64,000 nucleotides of DNA from contig WWBZ02000001.1 of assembly GCA_011503125.2 (NCBI GenBank), positions 3,596,001 through 3,660,000 of the forward strand. The letters run 5' to 3'. Numbering within the stretch: the stretch's first letter is position 1; each line of letters begins with the position of its first letter. This stretch comes from Botryosphaeria dothidea (taxonomy: Eukaryota > Ascomycota > Dothideomycetes > Botryosphaeriales > Botryosphaeriaceae). The notes under the pieces were generated by a model that did no database searches, was not told the origin of the DNA, and saw nothing but the letters and a program-made list of their open reading frames with translations. Position numbers and translations under genes: made by a program. Positions 46,616 through 55,471 of the stretch are shown here, piece after piece.

Positions 46616-48123
46616 ATGCCCCCGAAGCGCAAGCGCACCAACACCGTGTCTTCGTCGTCCGCAGCCGCAGCCGCCGTCGACGTCCCACAGCCCTCATCCC
46701 GCGATGCCTCAGGCGAAGACACCGAGGATCCCGTCCTCCAGGAGCTGAAGCAGCGCCAAACGGAGACGAACGCCTCGGGAAAGCGCGCCCGCTCGAGTAG
46801 TAAGCCCGATGCCGATGACGATGACGACTCCAGAGCCGCCAAGGCCGCTCGCACCGAGGAGAAGTCCAGGGAGGAGAAGGACGATGAAGGCGAGAATGGT
46901 GAGAAGGGTACTATGAGGATGTCCGATCCGCCGCGCGCCGGCCTTGTCGACCCCGTGGGATACAAGACCAACCCGCCGCCTGAGGGCCGTGCGGTGCGGG
47001 TTTACGCGGATGGAGTGTTCGATCTGTTCCATCTCGGGTATGTGGAAATGGCTCCGATTGGCTTTGTGTTCGAGGTTACTGATTCCGGTGCTGGACAGAC
47101 ACATGCGGCAGCTTCAGCAGGCTAAGATGGCCTTCCCTAACACGCATCTGCTCGTGGGCGTCACCGGAGACAAGGAAACTCACAAGAGAAAGGGACTCAC
47201 CGTCATGTCGGCGCGCGAGCGGGCGGACAGTGTCAGACACTGCAAGTGGGTGGATGAGGTTATTGAGGACTGTCCCTGGGTTGTGACGCCTGATTTCCTC
47301 GAGAAGCACCAGATCGACTACGTTGCGCACGACGACATTCCATACGGTGCCGATGAGGGCGATGATATCTATGCGCCAATCAAGAAGGAGGGTAAGTTCC
47401 TCGTTACGCAGCGCACAGAGGGTCTCAGCACGACGGGCATCATCACGAAGTAAGTTTCTTGCATTCCAGACAATTTGGGGGAGCGTGCGCTTACACTCTG
47501 TCAAGGATTGTGCGTGACTATGACCAGTATATCCAGCGGCAATTCAAGCGTGGCGCATCCCGTCAGGAGTTGAACGTGTCGTGGTTGAAGAAGAACGAGC
47601 TGGATTTCAAGCGCAACATGACGGAGCTACGTGACAGCATTAAGACCAACTGGACAACGACAGGACAGGAGTTGGGCAAGGAATTGCGCCAATTTTGGCA
47701 GACCAACATCAGCGGAAGCAGACCCGCTAGCCCCGCCCGCAGTCCCGCCGCCACCCCCAGTCGGGAGACGCCTCCGACGCTTAAGCGCCATCTTAGCCAC
47801 TTGGATACTGGAAGTATCAGAGGCTCGATGAACAATGAGCGGGCGAACGATTTCGCGGCTGGCTACAATCTGGGATTGATCAGCAGTGTCAGGGGATGGG
47901 TACGTGCTTCGGATCTTCGCAACCGCATGAAAACAAGATGCAGATGCTGACAAACAACCAGATGGCTCGTAACCGACGCAACCTGCGCGAAAGCGGCCCA
48001 AACAGCCCCGGCGACAGCGACGCTGAAAGCTCTGGTGATAGGAGTCCCAGGAGCCCCGTGGGCAATGACGTGCCATCGCGGAGAAACGGTAAAGCCAGTG
48101 ACGAGGTGGAATTGCGGCCTTAA
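46616..48123 (+). CDS. PCT1: Choline-phosphate cytidylyltransferase
   Basis: Four exons (46616-47037, 47099-47449, 47506-47899, 47962-48123) give 442 residues. The enzyme makes CDP-choline from CTP and phosphocholine, the rate-limiting step of the Kennedy pathway to phosphatidylcholine. Intron 1 splits the nucleotide-binding HxGH motif ([13 protein letters not shown] then HMRQL). Further motifs: [17 protein letters not shown], the RYCDEV-equivalent [14 protein letters not shown], and the CTP signature [13 protein letters not shown], completed across intron 2. The N-terminus is basic then acidic (nuclear-localisation-like KRKR at residues 4-7). After the catalytic domain come a membrane-sensing helix region ([13 protein letters not shown]) and Ser/Pro-rich segments ([15 protein letters not shown]), likely phosphorylated. 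The start follows a C-rich leader (CCGCGATGCC). Confidence 0.95.
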
Positions 48124-49135
48124 GAATTATCATTGGATCGGGTGCGACTTGGTGCGTTGTGGCTGATTATTCCCTTTACCAACGTGTCTTCTTTACTTTT
48201 CCTCAAATAGACTGGACACCAAAAAGAAACGAAGGACTCTATTTTCTCTCTTTCTCGTACCATGGTCTTTTTTGCTGGCTTGTTTGCGTTTATGTCTCAA
48301 AGGGACCAGCGTATTGGATCGGACACTGGCGCCTCACAGCAGATTGTCAGGCCGTCTTCTTTATGCCTTGATTTTTTGAATGTATCATGTTATTTTTCTT
48401 TGCTTGATTGGTGTTACTAAAGAAATAGGAGAGCAGCGTTCTCTGGACGAGCGGTGATATGTACGACATGAGCGCATCGGGATAATGGAAATGGGACGTA
48501 TCTCTGGTAAATGGAGTATGATGCTCCGCCAAGGTCGGCTGTGCGTGATGATTGTCTTTCAGAACGCGGCTTTGATGCAGGATGGAGGTGTTCGGCAGCA
48601 GTGCGCTATCTTGCAGCTCCTTCAGAAGGGCATGTACTGGCAATCGTCCCTTTGATGTGGAACAGGCAACCGCCATTGTTGGGCAAACAGCTTACAATGG
48701 GGTAAGGCAGGTACAAGTGTCACGCACTCTCTCAGCAGTCAGACAGTAGCAACAGCGAAGTATCAACTCATTGCGTTCAGGTACCTTTCGACACCCAGTC
48801 CTCTTGCTCATGAACAGCTTACTCAGTAATGAGAAGGCAGCTGTTAGAAATCTCAAAGAAGATATCTGACAAGAACTCTTTACCTCCTCCATCAGCCATT
48901 TGACGCTTTGCCTGCCAACACCAGCAGTGGGAGCGATTCTTGATTCCGAAACACAAAATCTCCTTGCAGCACAGAGACAGCAGGACCTTTTCCAGCAAAG
49001 CACGCGTCCTCCCAAACCAGCGAAGCCCGTCAACTGCTCAATCGACCACCCTCATTCTGCCCACATCCGCGTACACGCCCTCCCTCGAGCTTTGGCAACC
49101 CTCAAAGTACTTCCATCGCCATACCACCGCTGGAG
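48124..49135. other. Intergenic region
   Basis: The PCT1 3' untranslated region and spacer. Short frames on both strands show no family resemblance. No repeat or RNA gene was seen. Confidence 0.5.
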
Positions 49136-49375
49136 ATGTGCCACCTCACTTTCGCACGCCCGTCCTGCGGCTGTCCGGCTTACCCTTGTCCGCCTTTCTA
49201 CGTGCTGTGCAAGAAGGCGGAGGCAGTGAGGCCGTTGCCGAAGGCTTGTCCGGTCGGGACGAGGAAGGTGTTGTTTGCGGATACGGGGAGGGGGTGTGGG
49301 CTGTGCTATGAGGTTGTTGATGATACGATGAGGGGTCATGGGAAGGAAAAGGATGATGGGGATGGGGGAGTTTGA
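49136..49375 (+). CDS. Possible tiny Cys-rich protein
   Basis: 79 codons starting MCHLTFARPSCGCPAYPC. Cysteines also occur in VLCKKAE, KACPVG and CGLCYEVV; there are eight in all, then a charged tail (GHGKEKDDGDGGV). The plan is like that of the small gene at 27376: an MC start, a central C-x-C, and a late C-x2-C. Evidence is compositional only. A 142-codon frame runs on the other strand over the same DNA but is Pro/Ser/His low-complexity. The upstream context is CAGATGTGC-like, with no TATA box that I can see. Treat as tentative. Confidence 0.4.
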   Translation: MCHLTFARPSCGCPAYPCPPFYVLCKKAEAVRPLPKACPVGTRKVLFADTGRGCGLCYEVVDDTMRGHGKEKDDGDGGV

Positions 49376-50131
49376 GTGGGGCAGACGGCGTATTGAGTGG
49401 GATCGCGAGGGTCATAGGGTGTGGAGAGGTGGAGAGGTACTGAACGGAAAGGGGAGAATGCAGTAAGCAAAGGAATGATCCTGTCTGCGAAAGATCACGT
49501 ATTACGCACACCAAATATGGAAAGGACTCTCGGTTGCGTGCGGATACCTTTCGAAGACACGTGGAAGTTGACACTTGGAATAATTCATCGCATGCAGTAG
49601 ATCCGAGCAGTATTCCATGGGTGGCTAGAATTAATCGAAGAGACTACCAATTTGATTGGCGCCATTGAAAGTTTCTTTGGGCTTCGCGTGATGGACGAGC
49701 GCAAGGCACGCTGCAAGGCTGAGTTCATGGCGAAGTCTTCTTAGTCCCGCTTGGCAGATGTGTGGGAACCGCGTCTGATTTGTCGTTGGTCTGCTTTCTC
49801 ACGCTGTGGAGATGCTGCTGTATGCAGTCGGCAAGCGAGGCTCCCCAATAATTATGCGCGTACAACAAGGCTGTATGTTCATGTTGTCCGAAACCCCTGT
49901 GTGCTGTACGAGGCTGAAAATCGCGTGTGAGCTGCACAGGAGGGTCTTGCAGCCGACGGCCAGCGGCGACGGCCTTCAGGGTTCGAGCTCGAGCCAGCAC
50001 GCCGCTTCCTTCAGCCTTGTTCCTCTTCCAAGAAAAAGTTGTCTCTTCCTCTCTCGTGCACGGTGATTAGAACGTATTCTTTTTGATCTTCCCGTGTTTG
50101 AAGCACTTATTTTGTCAGGCTCACCTTTATC
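49376..50131. other. Intergenic region
   Basis: Spacer before the decayed gene at 50132. No supported coding sequence, repeat or RNA gene. Confidence 0.5.
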
Positions 50132-51172
50132 GTGATGTCCGGCGCGGAGTTCATCGCCGTCATAAGCCTTGGCGCTCCTCTCATCCAGGCTGCCGATGAT
50201 CGATATGGCTTTTTTTCCCTTCATCAAGGGACTTGGCAAGTTTCAAGGTCCTCCTCGACTGCGTCAATACAGTCAAAAGAACGTCTCCGGGATTCCTCGT
50301 GTTTGCTAAATTAATGGTGGGATGCATAACGCCAGAAGACGCGCTCCACGAGATGAGGGATCTACGCGCAACAGGATTGGTAGGGACCGAAGACATTGTT
50401 CACCGCTCTGCTGGGGGTTTTGTCTCAGTGAGCATATAAAAATGGCCTGTTCGTGAATTTACTAACGCGTTGGCCATTGACAGCTTGCGTTATCGGCGCT
50501 ATACGCATTTGGGCGCTCATCCGATATGGTTGCCTTTCTGGAAGCCCTGGAACCGGTTGCAGAAATTTGTCGAAATGGGCATGGCTCATACGTACTGTAG
50601 TGTCTACGGTCGCAGTATAGTCTATCCTATATCCGTGGAAGGATTTTACCAAAGCAATGAGAATGAGTCATGGAACAAGAGACAATCGGAAGACATGCGT
50701 GAAGAAGCGAAACGGATCCAGGAAGAACAAAAGCACCTCAGGGATTTATTGGAGGAGGAATACGGAAAATTCGAGGAAAAGCAGTCTGGTATGGAAGCAC
50801 AAGGCTTACTTCACATCCTTGCACGTCGGAGTGTTACCATGGAAGAGAGTCCTTACAGCCATGAAAATACCAGAACACGATTGTTAGGGAGTGTCTTGTC
50901 CGTGGGTTCTCATGAAGCCAAGGATCTTGGAAAGAGTGCTAATGCTGAGACAGGGGAATCCTCGCCTCATCGTGGACTATGAGAATGACCTCGTAGGAAT
51001 GGGAGGAGCGTATGAGTATTGCCAAATGGAGTCTGCCGTGAAGAGATACTTACAGGTCATTCACAAGAGACAACCGCTTTATCGTAAGCTGGGACAGGCT
51101 GCGTCAGACGATACGGGCTGGGTTAACCTGAATCTGGAACGGGAAGGACTCTGCACTTTACTCTTGGAATAG
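50132..51172 (+). pseudogene. Decayed multi-exon gene, possibly STAND/NLR-related
   Basis: Coding character runs through this kilobase but changes frame several times. It starts MSGAEFIAVISLGAPLIQAAD, which resembles the helical N-terminus of many fungal STAND-type proteins. After a T7 run (about 50,212) the frame shifts to one reading DLASFKVLLDCVNTVKRTSP and then MVGCITPEDALHEMRDLRAT. An apparently good intron (GTGAGC..ACTAAC..GACAG, 50,430-50,483) joins GGFVS to LALSALYAFGRSSDMV. A charged coiled-coil follows in another frame (QSEDMREEAKRIQEEQKHL near 50,690). The end is in a third frame (ESAVKRYLQVIHKRQPLYRK near 51,030). At least two frame changes are not explained by introns. A sequence error in the T run, or an intron I cannot model, could rescue part of it. 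Confidence 0.5.
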
Positions 51173-51424
51173 GTTGCTCGTGTTCGAAGAGCGCCCTTAG
51201 AAAAAAAAGACTGGGAACCAAATTGGTACTAGTTATCATCGCCAATCTGGAGAATCCACAGTCGATGTATTCCTCAGACATGGCATCCTAAGGTCAACCC
51301 CCTCTTTACCAGCAAGCACGCCACGCGCAATTAGGTACATAAAACGAGTCATGGCGCATCATATATAACTACTGGACTACGGTCTTAAGGGCGGCATAGC
51401 AAGAAAAACTCAACAAGTTCAAAC

Positions 51425-52183
51425 TCAGGCCTTTGCCAAAGGTTCCCGTTGTTTCACGGTCTCAGCCATCCTCGATCCAACTTCGCTATTCAAGGCTCGG
51501 AATCCCTTAATGACGCCAGCCCGATCCGCCGCACCCATCTCCTGGCTCATCTTGAACCTTCCCTCGAGCCTCGTGATCTCGATCTCAACCCCAATGATGT
51601 TCTTCTTCAGCAACTCGATAAACCGCTCCGGAGCATCACCAACCCCCCACGGCGGCAGCCTTTCCCCGCCGGTATACCCCATAATATCCGTCTCGGCCAT
51701 GTCCGACAGAGCGGTGACCTGGCGCTGCAAGAACGCGCCCGTCTCCGGGTCGTGCGAGTTGCAGTAGACGCGCGCCCTGCCGTACGCCTGCACGGCCGTG
51801 TAGTCCCACGTCGGCACGACCTTGCCGGTGGACGGCTTCGTGTCGACGTAGAATTTGGGCGTGACGTAGTGGTGCACGGGGCCGTTGAAGACGATGACGA
51901 CGTCCTCGGCGAGAGGGCCGTTGGAGGGGCCGTCAGGCGTGCTGGTCGCTTCGATCAGGGCTTTGGAGTGGGGGTTCATCTTGGCCATGTGGCCTCGAAG
52001 TCTCCCGAGCCTTGGGTCGGCATCGTCGGTTGGGATGTCGAGTACCCAGGGGACGTGGGAGAGCTGGATTGCGGGGAAGTTGGGCGAAGGCAAAGATGTG
52101 ATGATGATTCCGAGGGGATTGTCTTTGATGAAGTGATGAAGAGTTGGGACGTCGTAGTCGGCGTGGTCGCTAGGGAGATACAT
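51425..52183 (-). CDS. PaiB-like FMN-binding protein
   Basis: Single minus-strand exon. I start at the internal ATG 52183 because it gives MYLPSDHADYDVPTLHHFI, the way this family normally begins. An in-frame ATG at 52246 would add 21 residues of no clear nature. The 252-residue protein matches the bacterial PaiB/FMN-binding split-barrel family, which is widespread in fungi. Visible landmarks are HHFIKDNPLGIIITSLPSP, LRGHMAKMNPHSKAL, EDVVIVFNGPVHHYVTPKFY, and KVVPTWDYTAVQAYGRARVY, then TGGERLPPWGVGDAPERFI. In bacteria PaiB was described as a negative regulator of sporulation and protease genes. The fungal function is unknown, and the fold suggests flavin binding. No targeting signal was seen. 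Confidence 0.85.
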   Translation of the reverse strand: MYLPSDHADYDVPTLHHFIKDNPLGIIITSLPSPNFPAIQLSHVPWVLDIPTDDADPRLGRLRGHMAKMNPHSKALIEATSTPDGPSNGPLAEDVVIVFNGPVHHYVTPKFYVDTKPSTGKVVPTWDYTAVQAYGRARVYCNSHDPETGAFLQRQVTALSDMAETDIMGYTGGERLPPWGVGDAPERFIELLKKNIIGVEIEITRLEGRFKMSQEMGAADRAGVIKGFRALNSEVGSRMAETVKQREPLAKA

Positions 52184-53398
52184 GATGTCGCTTTTGGATC
52201 CAATCTGAAGGACCGCAGTTGAATGCTTCAAGAAGAGCTGGTTCATATACTCGGTAAAGACGGCCGTCTGGATGAGATGACAGATATATCGGGCTGGAAG
52301 ATAAGCGGTGTCTCCCTCAATCAGGGTATAAATTCCAGCCCTCCGCGGATATCTTGCGTAAAGTTGAAAATCAGGCCACGGGAGACTAAATTACGATGAG
52401 TTATCTCTTCCTTTCCCAAGACACAGAACGGGGTCTTATCGCCTGTGAAACGGGATGATCAGACAGAAAGGCTCCCGCTCGGCCGACCTTTGAGCCACCC
52501 AATGGATTGATAAGGATTGTTGGAGGACGTAGTAACTTTTTCTTCGAAGTCATCTGTGGGGTCAGCAAAGAATTGATTTGTGAGGGATCGACTGGCGAAG
52601 CTTCTGATTCCTGCTGCGGCACCAGTCTCCTTCAGGCAAGTTTAACCTTATAGCATGTGCCGAGCCGACAAAGCGACAGTTCCCCGCATTTCATCAGCAC
52701 TGTGTAGGGCAGGTAGTAACGGCTTGACCTAAAAGGCCTAAAAGTGTCAGGTCTAAGTGGCGTCGGCTAATCCCATTCGGAATGTCCTTCCGATAGAACA
52801 GCTGTTGGAGCGTTTAATCGAACAACACTCCATCTCTTCCACAGCGAATGAAAGACATGCGATAGTCATCTTCAGGCCGGTCCGGGCGGTCCGCACCGGT
52901 CCGGCGTGAGTCCCTGGGGTTCTGCCCTGCTCAACTCCGCCTGAGAACGTCGGGAGCTGATCGTCAGTATTGCTTCCAGGGCCCGTGTGAGCCGTTCCAT
53001 ACTGTCCCGCACCTCCCTGATATACGATAAGGAGGAGACAGCGGTTGATTGGGAGAATTCATGATCATCCAACATCCCCTCACACCCTACCCAAGATATC
53101 CACAGCAGCCCAGGGCGCGTCCTCGAAATCAATGCTGATATCAGAACTGTCATGTAGGAATATAAATAAGAGCGCTTGAAGTGTTTTCTGAATGCTAACT
53201 TCAATGTCAATTGAACGGCAACTACTCCACTCTCAATTGTTACTTACTCAAACACTTATTCCAAATGGCCATTTATTGAACAAGTGGGTTGTTTGTATAG
53301 GGAGTGAAGTTTATCGTAGATTGGCATGAGGAGGAGGAGGGTAGGTGACCCGGTCCCTCTTATATAGTAGCTATATAACAAATTTTCGGTGTTGACCC
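52184..53398. other. Promoter region between the PaiB-like and cupin genes
   Basis: Divergent spacer. A fragment reading as Met/Arg repeats (ATGAGG then AGG triplets) lies at about 53,329. No gene is supported. Confidence 0.5.
53361..53379 (+). promoter_or_regulatory. Double TATA-like element before the cupin gene
   Basis: TATATAG at 53361 and CTATATAAC at 53371 lie 20-40 bases before the TTG that opens the cupin frame. If they position the transcript start, the 5' end of the mRNA would fall at or just before this TTG. Confidence 0.45.
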
Positions 53399-54265
53399 TT
53401 GGTTCGATCAGACCCTGTTCCTCCCAACACCATTACATCAAACCCCTACGTTGTTCACGGCGGTAGCCAGAACCCACCACCGACCGAGTGGGTCCCTTTC
53501 GAGTGGAACGAACCGCGTCTTGGGAAACAGATCCACGGCGAGGTTGCGGTTTACCGCCCCGAGGGCGTCTCCGGCTCGCTCTCTGCCGGCTTCTGGAGGA
53601 CCGGTCCCACTTCCCCGGGCGCGGCGAAAGACGGATCTCACAAGATCACATACTCATCCCCTCTCGGTGACGAGACGGCGTGCGTCATCGACGGGTCCGC
53701 CACCCTCACTGTGGCCCACACAGGAGAGCGCTTCGAAGTCGGGCCTGGATCGGTCATCAGTTCTCCAAAGGGGCTGGAGATCCAGTGGGAAATCCAAGCG
53801 CCGTCCTTCAAGAAGTGGTGGTGCATTTGGAACGGGACGGAGCCTACAGTCGATCCGCCGGCGACGCTGACAGTTCACCATGTCAGCGACAACCCTGATG
53901 CCTGGGACGAATACCTCTTCACGGAGCCGAAGGAAGGCGAGTTGAGCGCCGGCGAGCTGTCCTTCATCCGTAAGACGGGTTCTACTGGGACCATGATGAG
54001 CGGCATCTGGCGGTCTGGGAAAGGGATTCCTGGCTCTTCAGTCGATGAGAAGGGTACACTCGTGACACCGTACACGGGCACGCTGGGTGATGAGACGATC
54101 TTGCTACTTGAGGGAGAGGTTGATGTCGTGGAGACTGACACGGGCAAGAAACACCATTTCAGGGCTGGCGATGCCATTGGGCTTACTTCTGGCATGCATA
54201 TTACGTGGACCTCCCGTGGGCCCTTCACGAAGAAGCTATGGGTGATTACTCGTGATGTCTGTTAG
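53399..54265 (+). CDS. Bicupin protein without an ATG start
   Basis: The frame opens after TGA 53393-53395 and the first codon that could start it is TTG 53399; no ATG occurs in the N-terminal part. It encodes 288 residues with two cupin-type barrels. The first holds GSHKITYSSPLGDETACVI, then VGPGSVISSPKGLEIQW. The second holds GTLVTPYTGTLGDETILLL, then FRAGDAIGLTSGMHITW. This resembles the cupin_3 type found in ureidoglycine aminohydrolase-like proteins. Catalytic activity cannot be inferred, since metal-binding histidines are sparse. A spliced start is possible: ATG about 53,329 with a GTGACC donor, joined after GATCAG, would add MRRRRV. A mutated start (ATG to TTG) or translation from a non-ATG codon are alternatives. 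The rest of the frame is intact. Confidence 0.72.
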   Translation: MVRSDPVPPNTITSNPYVVHGGSQNPPPTEWVPFEWNEPRLGKQIHGEVAVYRPEGVSGSLSAGFWRTGPTSPGAAKDGSHKITYSSPLGDETACVIDGSATLTVAHTGERFEVGPGSVISSPKGLEIQWEIQAPSFKKWWCIWNGTEPTVDPPATLTVHHVSDNPDAWDEYLFTEPKEGELSAGELSFIRKTGSTGTMMSGIWRSGKGIPGSSVDEKGTLVTPYTGTLGDETILLLEGEVDVVETDTGKKHHFRAGDAIGLTSGMHITWTSRGPFTKKLWVITRDVC

Positions 54266-54883
54266 TTCGAGAAAACAATCCAAATTTTCAAATGGGTCGT
54301 TGCAATTTCACAACCTCACCTCCAATTTGCCATTTTGACGAAATGGGTTTGTGGACAAGTTTCGTTGAGGGACAAGGATTTCAAACAGCCTCCTCAAGTG
54401 TTCTTTCGTGCCGTGGCAACTTTAGTATCATGCATATTGCAGCAGGAATGGAGTACTGTCTAAAACTTGGTTCCGTCAGCCTTTGCATTTTCATAAACAA
54501 ATAGACCCACAACTCGCCTCGCCTAATTGCGCTTGGTGCAATGGATTTTGAGGCCACCTCGTGGATGCTCAACAGAAGCATCAAAGAAGAGTTGCTCGTT
54601 TCCTCGGCCCGCATTCGGTGGGCATGGCGCATGCCGGGTTGCCCAAGCGTTCGGAAATGACGCCCCAATCACGTCTCGCCGCCCCGCGACGATGCTTACC
54701 CCAAAGAGCAAACGCCGGCATGCCAGTGCCCAGCCCACGTGGATGCATGTCGCGCCATCGACTGGCGCGAAGTATGTCTTCCAGAGAAACTGGTTGCGAT
54801 AGTGGTACCAAGGCTTTAAAGACTCTTGATTCCTCAAAATCTCTCTGAGCCTCAATAATATCGACATTCGTTCAAGGGACAAA
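54266..54883. other. Intergenic region
   Basis: Spacer between the cupin and the small secreted-protein gene. Overlapping short frames on both strands have no recognisable content. Confidence 0.5.
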
Positions 54884-55341
54884 ATGAAGCCTTCAAAAGC
54901 TATTTCTACCAGTTTAATCCTCGCTGCCGGCACCCAGCTCTCTGGTGTGCTCGCTGCACCCGCGCCTTTACGACAAGAAGTTGGGTCTCACCAATCCAAC
55001 GGCGGAGCCCTTGACAGTGCCCCGCGGCATTTTCCTGCGCAGGAACCCATCATCCAACAAGCTTCTGGAGTTTCGACAGACGCAAAAGCACAGGACGCTC
55101 TATTCACAGAAGTGGAGTCGGTCGAGTCCGCGCCAGCACCTTGGGACGACTTCGTTGAGACAATACTTGATGAAGAAGAGGTCAACCGACACGAACGCGA
55201 GGTCCTGACGCTCTCCGTCAAGTGTAATGAACTCGTTTTCATATAATCAGATCTAGATACTGACATGCATACAGCATCACGCGTCCGCATACCGTTACTG
55301 GAGGATCCCAGCATCAAACTTCAGTACAAAGATCTGCCTGA
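54884..55341 (+). CDS. Small secreted protein
   Basis: Residues 1-25 form a signal peptide (MKPSKAISTSLILAAGTQLS then GVLAAPAP). A short acidic, Cys-poor protein follows. The exon from 54884 to 55221 is joined by a 53-base intron (GTGTAA..CTGAC..ATACAG) to 55275-55341, giving 134 residues ending SVQRSA. If the intron is kept, the frame ends at 55246 after 120 residues (CNELVFI). It has no domain, no KEX2-like repeat structure and no cysteine pairing in the spliced form. It could be an effector-like or regulatory secreted peptide, but nothing shows this. Confidence 0.55.
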
Positions 55342-55471
55342 CAAACCAATCGACGACCCCACAAGGTGGAAAGCAGCGAGAAATGCGGCACGATGATGAG
55401 CCATGTAATAGAAAACGCCGGTCGCCATTCAGATGTATTCTCATTCGCAGCACTGCTTGGGTTATAGGAAC

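Noticed and set aside
51449..52222. Plus-strand open frame of 257 codons
   Set aside because: Antisense to the PaiB-like gene, with biased Asp/Val/Arg composition and no motif.
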